Part shown: one piece after another, positions 33,254 through 40,237 of the stretch
How the letters are laid out: every line of letters starts with the position of its first letter
Position numbering within the stretch: position 1 is the first letter of the stretch
From: Solimonas sp041659605
Lineage (GTDB): Bacteria > Pseudomonadota > Gammaproteobacteria > Nevskiales > Nevskiaceae
Direction of reading: 5' to 3'
Assembly (NCBI GenBank): GCA_041659605.1
Contig: JBAZXW010000003.1
Span: 62,001 to 126,000 of the forward strand
DNA length: 64,000 bases
Translations under genes and position numbers: made by a program
Notes under the pieces: generated by a model
The model's database searches: none
What the model was told of the DNA's origin: nothing
Seen by the model: the letters and a program-made list of their open reading frames with translations, nothing else

Positions 33254-35236
33254 TCAGAAGTACTCGCCCTTGAACAAATTGGCGAACACGACCTGCTCCA
33301 GCGTCGGCTTGGCGCCTTCCTTGCGGCCCTTGGCGGCGGTGGAGGACGGGAACAGCTGGAAGCCCTTGTTGAGCAGGTAGTCGTTGACCTTGGGCCACAG
33401 CGCGTAGCTGATCGCGGCGGCGGTGCCCAGCGGCGTGGCGATCGACTTGGGCTTGTCGACGATCGCGCGCATCACCGTGTCGCCGGCCTTTTCCGGACTC
33501 CAGGTCGGCACGTAGTCGTAGAGCTTGGTCGGCGCGATCATCGGCGTACGCACCAGCGGCATGTAGATCGCCGTGACCTCGATGTTGAGATGCTTGACCT
33601 CCGCCGACAGGCAGCGCGAGAACGCATCGAGCGCGGACTTGCTGGCGACGTAGGCCGAGAAGCGCGCCGCGTTGGCGAGGACGCCGATCGAGCTGATGTT
33701 GATGATCTGGCCGCTGCGACGTTTGGCCATCATCGGCAGGAAGTTGAGGATCATGCGCACGGCGCCGAAGTAGTTCAGCTGCATCGTGCGTTCGAAGTCG
33801 TGGAAGCGGTCGAGCGACTCGATCACCGCGCGGCGGATCGAGCGGCCAGCGTTGTTGACGAGGACGTCGACGTGATCGAAGTCCGCGAGGATGCGCTGCG
33901 AGCAGGCGTCGATCGCTGCCAGGTCGGTGAGGTCGCAGGGATAGACGTGCGCCTCTCCGCCCATCTTCTCGATGATGCGCTGCGTCTCTTCCAGCTTCTC
34001 GCGCGTGCGCGCGACCAGGATCACCTTGGCGCCGGCCGCGGCGAGCTTCTTGGCGACGATGAAGCCGATGCCGGACGACGCGCCGGTGACGACGGCGACC
34101 TTGCCGGAGAGCTTCTGCACCGCACGCTCCGTCACCTTGACGTGCAGGTCGAGATGCAGCTCCCAGTAGGCCCACAGCTTGTCGGCGTAATCGCTGATGT
34201 CGGGGCACTGGATGTCGGAACCCTTCAGCACCTTGCGCGCGTGCTTGTCGTCGAACACCGCCTGGTTGCTGATGTAGCCGAGCACCGACACCGGCACGCC
34301 GATGGCCTTGGAGATGCGGCGGCGCACCGTCTCCGGAATGCGGTCACCGACCCTGTTGCTCATCTGCCGGACCGCGGCCGGCACCGCCGGCAGTTCGAAC
34401 TTCTTCGCGAAATGGGGGCCGTGCGCCGCCTCGAAGATCGTCTGCAGCAGCTGGCCGACTGTCGGCGAATGCGACTGGATCAGGCAGAAGCACTCGCCGT
34501 CATGGCCGTCCTGGTGCGCGATGTAGTCGAGCGCCTTGGCGATGTAGTCCACCGGCGCCAGCGGCACGCGCCCGCCCTCGACGCCGAGCAGCGGCAGCCA
34601 CTTGGGCATCGAGTGGCTGATCTTCTGGATCGTCTTGAAGAAGTAGTAGGGCCCGTCGATCTTGTCCATCTCGCCGGTCTCGGAGTGACCGACGACGGCG
34701 CCCGGACGGTAGATGCGGAACGGCACGCGCGCATCCTCGCGCACGATCTGCTCGGACTGGAACTTGGTGCGGAAGTACGGGTGGCCGAGGCGCTGGCCCT
34801 CGTCGAACATGTCCTCGGTGAAGCGGCCGACGAAGTCGCCGCCGGCGACGGCGACGCTCGACACGTGATGCAGCCGCACCTTGCCGCCGAGGTCGTTGCA
34901 GAAGGCGACGAGGTTGCGCGTGCCCTCGTTGTTGATGCGGTCGCCGGTCGCGTCATCCATGTTCATGTCATAGACGGCGGCGAGGTGGAAGACGTGGTCG
35001 ATCTGCCCCTTGATCTTCTTGAAGTCGGCGGCCGAGACCAGGCCCGGCGTGGTGATGTCGCCGTACATCGGCAGCAGATTCCTGCCGGCCTCGCCATAGC
35101 GATGCTTGAGCGCGTCGACCTTGTCCTTCGACGACTCGCGCACCAGCACATAGACCTTGGCATTGTCGCGCTTGAGCAACTGCTCCAGCAGAAACTTGCC
35201 GATGAAACCCGTTGCTCCGGTGACAAAGTAATTCAC
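33254..35236 (-). CDS. two-domain fatty acyl-CoA reductase (Maqu_2507/FcrA-like)
   Basis: 660 aa, two SDR domains in tandem. The N-terminal extended SDR has GATGFIGKFL at residues 7-16, ends its active site with PYFRTKFQ (Tyr/Lys near 155) and resembles NAD_binding_4 acyl-thioester reductases. The C-terminal classical SDR has TGASSGIG (about 385) and YVASKSA (about 530). Length and order match the Marinobacter Maqu_2507 (661 aa) and mycobacterial FcrA fatty acyl-CoA reductases, which make fatty alcohols or aldehydes for wax esters. Here it is the last gene of a cluster of cytochromes and membrane proteins, which is unusual. Confidence 0.85.
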   Translation of the reverse strand: MNYFVTGATGFIGKFLLEQLLKRDNAKVYVLVRESSKDKVDALKHRYGEAGRNLLPMYGDITTPGLVSAADFKKIKGQIDHVFHLAAVYDMNMDDATGDRINNEGTRNLVAFCNDLGGKVRLHHVSSVAVAGGDFVGRFTEDMFDEGQRLGHPYFRTKFQSEQIVREDARVPFRIYRPGAVVGHSETGEMDKIDGPYYFFKTIQKISHSMPKWLPLLGVEGGRVPLAPVDYIAKALDYIAHQDGHDGECFCLIQSHSPTVGQLLQTIFEAAHGPHFAKKFELPAVPAAVRQMSNRVGDRIPETVRRRISKAIGVPVSVLGYISNQAVFDDKHARKVLKGSDIQCPDISDYADKLWAYWELHLDLHVKVTERAVQKLSGKVAVVTGASSGIGFIVAKKLAAAGAKVILVARTREKLEETQRIIEKMGGEAHVYPCDLTDLAAIDACSQRILADFDHVDVLVNNAGRSIRRAVIESLDRFHDFERTMQLNYFGAVRMILNFLPMMAKRRSGQIINISSIGVLANAARFSAYVASKSALDAFSRCLSAEVKHLNIEVTAIYMPLVRTPMIAPTKLYDYVPTWSPEKAGDTVMRAIVDKPKSIATPLGTAAAISYALWPKVNDYLLNKGFQLFPSSTAAKGRKEGAKPTLEQVVFANLFKGEYF

Positions 35237-35305
35237 GTGCGTACTCCTGACTTTCTGTGCGATACATGCCGTCCCGGGGTTCTGTACGGCCCGGTTCGGG
35301 CGGCG

Positions 35306-36148
35306 CTATTTTCCGTCGCGCCCTTTGAAATCTTCCATGGTCTTGTAGACACCGATCACGTGCTCGGCAAGCCAGTCGAACAGGCGCACCGGCAAAAGGC
35401 CCTTGAGCGCGTTCGACAGATACACCGTCCACGGCAGGATCAGCCGCGGCGCGCCACGCTTCATCGCCGCCCAGACTTTGGTCGTCACGTATTCCGGTGT
35501 CAGGATCGGCGTGAACAGCATGCCCTTGGCGCCCTCGAACATGCCGGTGGAAATGTAGGTCGGGTTCACGGTCAGCACCTTGACGTGATCGTGCCCCGCC
35601 TGCGCCAGTTCCAGGCGCACCGAGTCGCTCCAGCCGGTCGCCGCCCACTTCGAGCCGCAGTAGACGCTCATGCGCGGATTGGAGACCAACCCGGCCGCCG
35701 ACGCAATGTTGACGATGCGGCAGGGGCTGCCCTTTTTCTCGATCATCGCCGGCAGGAAGGCGCGTGTGATGTACATCGGCGCGAGCGCGTTGATCGCCAT
35801 CGTCAGCCAGGTGTCCTGGACGTTGTCGTGCTCCCAGAAGTACTTGCCGCGCACGATGCCGGCGTTGTTGATGAGGATGTCGATCATGCCGACGTCCTTT
35901 TGCACCTTCGCGGCAGCTTGTTCAATCGCCTCGCGGCTGGAGACATCGACGATGTAGCTGTAGACCTTGCCGCCCTTGTTCTTGAGCTCGGCGACGGTCG
36001 CCTGCAGCGCGGCCTGGTTGATGTCCCACAGCACGACCGCCGCGGCGCCTTCCATGACGGCGCGCTGCGCGTAGATCTTGCCCATGCCCATCGCCGCACC
36101 CGTGATCAACAGGTGCTTGCCGGCGACGGTGTGTATCGGTGACGCCAT
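35306..36148 (-). CDS. SDR-family oxidoreductase
   Basis: 280 aa classical SDR: LLITGAAMGMGKIYAQRAVM (cofactor site with the GxxxGMG variation), NNAG motif LINNAGIVRG, and SVYCGSKWAATGW with the catalytic Tyr and Lys. The N-terminal Asp (LWDINQ) points to NAD. Its C-terminal region carries basic and hydrophobic segments (SNALKGLLPVRLFDWLAEHV) that may touch the membrane. It precedes the fatty acyl-CoA reductase by 69 bp and could process the same aldehyde or alcohol. Confidence 0.85.
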   Translation of the reverse strand: MASPIHTVAGKHLLITGAAMGMGKIYAQRAVMEGAAAVVLWDINQAALQATVAELKNKGGKVYSYIVDVSSREAIEQAAAKVQKDVGMIDILINNAGIVRGKYFWEHDNVQDTWLTMAINALAPMYITRAFLPAMIEKKGSPCRIVNIASAAGLVSNPRMSVYCGSKWAATGWSDSVRLELAQAGHDHVKVLTVNPTYISTGMFEGAKGMLFTPILTPEYVTTKVWAAMKRGAPRLILPWTVYLSNALKGLLPVRLFDWLAEHVIGVYKTMEDFKGRDGK

Positions 36149-36203
36149 GCCTCGTTCCCCAATGCGCTTGCGCCTGCCTTCGACCCGACGGCAGGCGGTG
36201 AAT

Positions 36204-36968
36204 TCAGTAATCCCCTTCGCGGTGCCGGGCGGATTCCGACAGCTCGCGGCGCTGGGTCAGGCGTTCGGCAGCATCCTTGTCGGTGACCCAGATGACCTCC
36301 GGGAACAGCAGGACGCGCAGCAGCCCGACCAGCATGTAGAGATAGCTTAGTGAAAACAGGATGCCGCAGAAAATCGACACCCACTCGAAATTCGGCGACA
36401 GGAACTTGATGCCCCACCACGAGGCGACGTCGGTGAACGACGCCGAGAGCCCGACCGGGAACACCCACTGGTACGGCCACAGGTGATTGAACTGCAGCGA
36501 AAACGGGATGCCGATGATGAAAAAACTGGTGGTGAAGCCGAACAGGTGGGCGTGCGTGAACGCGATCAGCTTGCCCAGCGACATCTGCGCGAAATAGGCC
36601 TCGGCGCTGCCGTGCAGGCGCAGCTGGTACCCGATCTCGGACGCGCCAAACGCAAACGCGATGCCGAACAGCACCGTCGCCATCGCGATGCCGCGCTTCA
36701 CGCCGGTCGGCAGCCGGTGCAGGTTGATGTCCAGGGTGTGGTCCTGGAACGGCACCATCCACCAGAAAAACGCGATCAGCAGGAAGAACACGCCGATCAG
36801 CGCAACCGGTCCGCCGACGGTGATCCAGGCCGGCTTCTCGGGCGGCAGCTCGACGACCTGCTCGCTGACCACCGGGGCGTCGCTGAAGAAGTCGAATTCG
36901 TCGGACTGGGCGAAGGCCGGTGCGAAGACGACGGCGAAGATCAGTGCCAGCGCCGCCAGCCAGGGCAT
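36204..36968 (-). CDS. membrane protein with intramembrane histidines
   Basis: 254 aa from ATG 36968, where the signal-like MPWLAALALIFAVVFAPAFA begins; the open frame upstream is the translated repeat 36977-37067 and was left out. Five further helices: residues about 50-72, 91-110, 129-150, 163-182 and 190-212. FTHAHLFGFTTSFFIIGIPF has three histidines in a membrane segment and LQFNHLW adds one, a pattern compatible with haem or metal binding, though no known haem-b motif is complete. Lies between a CxxCH protein and an SDR, so a role as electron-transfer or sensor membrane partner is plausible (inference). Confidence 0.6.
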   Translation of the reverse strand: MPWLAALALIFAVVFAPAFAQSDEFDFFSDAPVVSEQVVELPPEKPAWITVGGPVALIGVFFLLIAFFWWMVPFQDHTLDINLHRLPTGVKRGIAMATVLFGIAFAFGASEIGYQLRLHGSAEAYFAQMSLGKLIAFTHAHLFGFTTSFFIIGIPFSLQFNHLWPYQWVFPVGLSASFTDVASWWGIKFLSPNFEWVSIFCGILFSLSYLYMLVGLLRVLLFPEVIWVTDKDAAERLTQRRELSESARHREGDY

Positions 36969-36976
36969 CCTCAACC

Positions 36977-37067
36977 CGTCATTGCGAGCGGAGCGAAGCA
37001 ATCCAGTAGCAGACGCCACGCGCGGCCCTCTGGATTGCTTCGTCGCCTCCGGCTCCTCGCAATGACG
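36977..37067. repeat. long palindromic repeat (CGTCATTGCGAG type)
   Basis: Arms CGTCATTGCGAG (36977-36988) and CTCGCAATGACG (37056-37067) pair perfectly, with GAAGCAATCCAG and CTGGATTGCTTC pairing further in. It lies in the 109-bp gap between two genes of the cytochrome cluster and encodes the translated motif ...SGLLRSARND seen in ORF extensions. This family of interspersed repeats is frequent in proteobacteria. It places a hairpin in front of the start of the membrane-protein gene. Confidence 0.8.
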
Positions 37068-37077
37068 GTTCATTGAT

Positions 37078-37854
37078 TCACGCCCCCTTGAGCCGTACAT
37101 ACACCAGCGTACCCGCCTTCTTCACCGCCCGCGTGATCGCGGCGTCGAGATCGTCGCCGCTGGCTGCCGGCAGCTGGTCCAGGGTCTTGCCGACGAAGCC
37201 TGCGTAAACCGGACGCTTGGCGGCCGCAGGGACATGGTGGGTGTTGAGCGGGCTGACCGCGGTGACGCTGAGCGTGCGGTCGGTAACCAGCAGCAGGAAG
37301 AAGGTTTTCTTCTGGAACTCGGCCGGAAAGATCAGCGCGGTCCCGGCCGGACGCTGGTTGTCGAGGGGGATGTAGATGGTGTTCTCGTCGTCCTTGCCGA
37401 GTTCGGCGCCGAGGGTCTTTGCGCGCGCGATGTCGGCATCGGTCAGCACCGCGTCGCGCGGCAGGTAGGCGCGGATACCCGGGAACGCCGCCTGCACCTC
37501 GCGCGGGATCAGGCTCGCGGTGTCGAGCCAGTCGCCCTTGTTCTGCGGCGTCGACTTCGCGTCGGCGGGATTGGCCTTGGCGCGACCTTCCGCATCGTTC
37601 GCGGCGCTGTCGCCGTCGGCGTCGTTGCCGCCGATTGCGCCGAACGCCGCGAGATTCATGCCGGCATCCTTGAACTGCTGACCAAAGACATTGAGCGGCG
37701 TGCCGCCGCCGTCCTTGTGACAGGCGTTGCAGGACGGCGCATAGCCGTACTGCTGCTTGTACAGGCGTGCGAACGCGGGCTCGGCCAGCGCAGGCCCGTG
37801 CACCAGCGCGAACATCATCGAGATCAGAAACGCCTCACGCCTCACGCTTCGCAC
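37078..37854 (-). CDS. CxxCH cytochrome c-like protein
   Basis: 258 aa from GTG 37854 (a second GTG at 37845 has better spacing to GGGAG). Signal peptide AFLISMMFALVHGPALA. A single haem-c motif, SCNACHKDGGG (C42, C45, H46), with a DADGDSAANDAEG acidic segment like those in calcium-binding loops. The C-terminal 130 residues have a RPAGTALIFPAEFQKKTFFL segment of unrecognised fold. Periplasmic electron carrier or haem-bearing sensor in the cluster; exact role unknown. Confidence 0.75.
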   Translation of the reverse strand: MRSVRREAFLISMMFALVHGPALAEPAFARLYKQQYGYAPSCNACHKDGGGTPLNVFGQQFKDAGMNLAAFGAIGGNDADGDSAANDAEGRAKANPADAKSTPQNKGDWLDTASLIPREVQAAFPGIRAYLPRDAVLTDADIARAKTLGAELGKDDENTIYIPLDNQRPAGTALIFPAEFQKKTFFLLLVTDRTLSVTAVSPLNTHHVPAAAKRPVYAGFVGKTLDQLPAASGDDLDAAITRAVKKAGTLVYVRLKGA

Positions 37855-37860
37855 TCCCGT

Positions 37861-39579
37861 CTAGAAATCGAACAAACCCGGCACCTGCTCGCGCATCTGC
37901 TCCAGCAGCTGCGGAGTCTGCGCCAACTGCGCCTCCAACCGCGCACGCTCGGCCGAATCCGCGGGCGGCATCAGCTTGGACGCCTTGTCGGTGTCGCGGT
38001 AGCGCGCCCAGTCGAGCGCGTCGCGAATCTCGACCTTGCCGCGGATATTCTCCGTCACTTCCGCTGCGTCGGCGCCAGCCATGAAATTGAGCCGCGCACT
38101 CGGATTGCCGCGATGGCAGCCGAAGCAGTAGCGCTGGAACGGCTGCAGCGGCGAATCGGGGGACAGCGAGAGCGGCGGCACGGTCACCGCGACCGGTGCG
38201 GACATTTCGGCGACGTCGAGACAGCAATACGCCGGCGACGGCGCCAGCAGCGCCTGCAGCGCGCGCACGCGCGAGAACGGCGCCGGCGCGAAGAGGCTGT
38301 CCGGCAGCCGCTCGATTCGCGCTTCGACGCGCGACCACACGAAGCCATCCTGCGCTTCGAGCTGGCGCAGATCCTCGGCGGTGAACTGGGCGGCGATACC
38401 GAACACGCCGTCGAGATTGGGCGCGCGCAACACCCGCTTGGGCGCACGGCGCGCCAGCGGATCGAGTTCGGCCGGCAACTTCGGCAAACGATCGAAGGCT
38501 TCCAGATCCTCGTTGGTCCTGGCGCCGGCCCCGGGTTCGGTCTTGGGCGCGAACAGGCTGCGCCACGCGCCGCGCCATCCGCGCGTCTCGGCCAGTGGAT
38601 CGCGGTTGCGGATGTCCGATTCCGGCACTTTGATGCCGGCCTGTGGCCAGTGCGTCTGCTGACGTTCGCGCAAAGCGGCGACCTCCGGCGCATGGGCGTC
38701 GAACGCACCCGGATCGTCGGCGTAGCGCAAGCCGAGCTTGAGCATCAGCCGCCGGCAGGCTGCGTCCGGACCGCAGGCATCGATCCACACCTGCTGCATT
38801 GCCACCGTGAAGGCGCCGATGTCGGTCAGCTCATCGAAGCGCTCCGGCACGCCGAGCGCAACCTGGTTGGGCACGCCCAGATACGGCTCGGCGCCACGCG
38901 TGGCGCCGATCTGCGCGGCAATCTCCGGCAGCGCGTTGGTCTCGTTCCACGGCCGCTGCGGAAAGATCGGCGTGCCGCCCTGGTGACAGGTCGTGCACAC
39001 CGCGCGGCGGGCGTAGACGATGCGCCGCGCGCCGTCGGCGGCGTAGTCCTGTACCAACTGATACTCGTAGCGGCCGGCGGCTTCGTTGTAGCTGATGACC
39101 TCGATCTCGCGCGCGTTCTCGACGAAGCCGAGGAACAGCTGGCCACGCGGCGCAACGCCCAGCGCGGCGGGCGTGTTGGGCGCCTGAAAATCGGCTGCGA
39201 ACAGCACCCGCGGATGCGCGAAGTCCGCCTGCGCCTTGAGCAGCGAGCGCCCGAACGGAATCGCCAGCGCCACCGGCGCGGAACCCGACGGCGCCCGCTT
39301 CTGGATCATCTCGACCAGCGCCTCAAAGGGATACGGCAGGCCGTCGTTCTGCGCCACCAGGTGGTCGAACAGCGAGCGTGTGCCTTCGGGCGGCAGGTCG
39401 GTATTGGGGATCAACCGCGCCGAAAGCCGGTCGGGATCGGCGGGCGCCAGCTGCGTGCGGCCCGCAATCGACGGCGCGGACGACACGGTCGAAGCGCCCA
39501 TGCGCGATAGCCCGTAGGCCAGTGCAGCCAATCCGATCAGCGCCGGCACCAGCCAGAAAATGCGGCGGCGAGTGATCAT
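37861..39579 (-). CDS. periplasmic protein with two CxxCH motifs
   Basis: 572 aa from ATG 39579, just after the upstream stop at 39584. An N-terminal anchor (IFWLVPALIGLAALAYGLS) precedes a large periplasmic part with haem motifs CTTCHQGG (about 195) and YCFGCHRGN (about 488). PNTDLPPEGTRSLFDHLVAQ is conserved in related proteins; no further family named. Both motifs are complete, so diheme binding is expected. It lies 7 nt upstream of the small CxxCH gene (stop 37861, start 37854), and the two probably exchange electrons. Confidence 0.75.
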   Translation of the reverse strand: MITRRRIFWLVPALIGLAALAYGLSRMGASTVSSAPSIAGRTQLAPADPDRLSARLIPNTDLPPEGTRSLFDHLVAQNDGLPYPFEALVEMIQKRAPSGSAPVALAIPFGRSLLKAQADFAHPRVLFAADFQAPNTPAALGVAPRGQLFLGFVENAREIEVISYNEAAGRYEYQLVQDYAADGARRIVYARRAVCTTCHQGGTPIFPQRPWNETNALPEIAAQIGATRGAEPYLGVPNQVALGVPERFDELTDIGAFTVAMQQVWIDACGPDAACRRLMLKLGLRYADDPGAFDAHAPEVAALRERQQTHWPQAGIKVPESDIRNRDPLAETRGWRGAWRSLFAPKTEPGAGARTNEDLEAFDRLPKLPAELDPLARRAPKRVLRAPNLDGVFGIAAQFTAEDLRQLEAQDGFVWSRVEARIERLPDSLFAPAPFSRVRALQALLAPSPAYCCLDVAEMSAPVAVTVPPLSLSPDSPLQPFQRYCFGCHRGNPSARLNFMAGADAAEVTENIRGKVEIRDALDWARYRDTDKASKLMPPADSAERARLEAQLAQTPQLLEQMREQVPGLFDF

Positions 39580-39583
39580 CGGC

Positions 39584-40222
39584 TCAGGCGATGCGCCGCT
39601 CGACGCGCGCTCCAGCCCAGCTGAACAGGAGATAGAGCACGAGTGCCGCGATCGCCACCGCCTCGCCGGACGGCGGATTGGGCCCGAGACTGTTGCCGAG
39701 CTGCACGGCACACAGCACCGCCGCCAGCACCCAGGCGCGGCGCGCATGCTGCGGACACGCGCGGACATACAGCGCCACCGATCCCAGCAGCAGGCCCAGT
39801 TCCAGGAACAACTCCGGCCATTTGTAGGCCCAGAGCCCGAAGCCAAGCTTCGCCGCGTTGTCGTACAGCGGCAGATCGGGCGCGTGCACGATGAGATCGA
39901 GCAGCCAGTGCGAGCCCACCGCCAGGCCGACCGCGAGCGCCGCGGCGCCGCCGTCACCGCGCCGCCACAGCCGGTGCAGCAGCCCCGCCGCGACCGACCA
40001 GATCAGCGCCGCGACGAGGCTGTGCGTATACGGCATGTAGTACAGGTCGAGCGGCGATCCGGCGAGGAATCCGGGCACGACGCGGACTTTCTCGACACCC
40101 GCGAGCACCAGCAGGCCCCAGCCGACGTCGACCGCCTGCACCGCGAGCAGCATCACCCACAGCGGCACCTGCGGCTTCCACGCCTTGAGCGCGAATCCGG
40201 CGCTGTAGTGCCCGACGAACAT
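39584..40222 (-). CDS. integral membrane protein, metal-dependent hydrolase-like
   Basis: 212 aa, about six helices. MFVGHYSAGFALKAWKP at the start and MPYTHSLVAALIWS, then AVGLAVGSHWLLDLIVHAPD, carry conserved His and Asp at membrane faces, as in the YdjM/DUF457-like membrane-bound metal-dependent hydrolases. Its C-terminus has GEAVAIAALVLYLLFSWAG. Four nt separate its stop from the diheme gene start and 15 nt separate it from the gene upstream, so it is in the operon. Enzyme activity is unproven. Confidence 0.7.
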   Translation of the reverse strand: MFVGHYSAGFALKAWKPQVPLWVMLLAVQAVDVGWGLLVLAGVEKVRVVPGFLAGSPLDLYYMPYTHSLVAALIWSVAAGLLHRLWRRGDGGAAALAVGLAVGSHWLLDLIVHAPDLPLYDNAAKLGFGLWAYKWPELFLELGLLLGSVALYVRACPQHARRAWVLAAVLCAVQLGNSLGPNPPSGEAVAIAALVLYLLFSWAGARVERRIA

Positions 40223-40237
40223 CGCCTGCTGCGCGCC

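Noticed and set aside
33590..36142. 850-residue plus-strand ORF
   Set aside because: It is antisense to two clear SDR-type genes; its composition is Arg/Asp/His-rich with no domain motif. High G/C makes such frames common.
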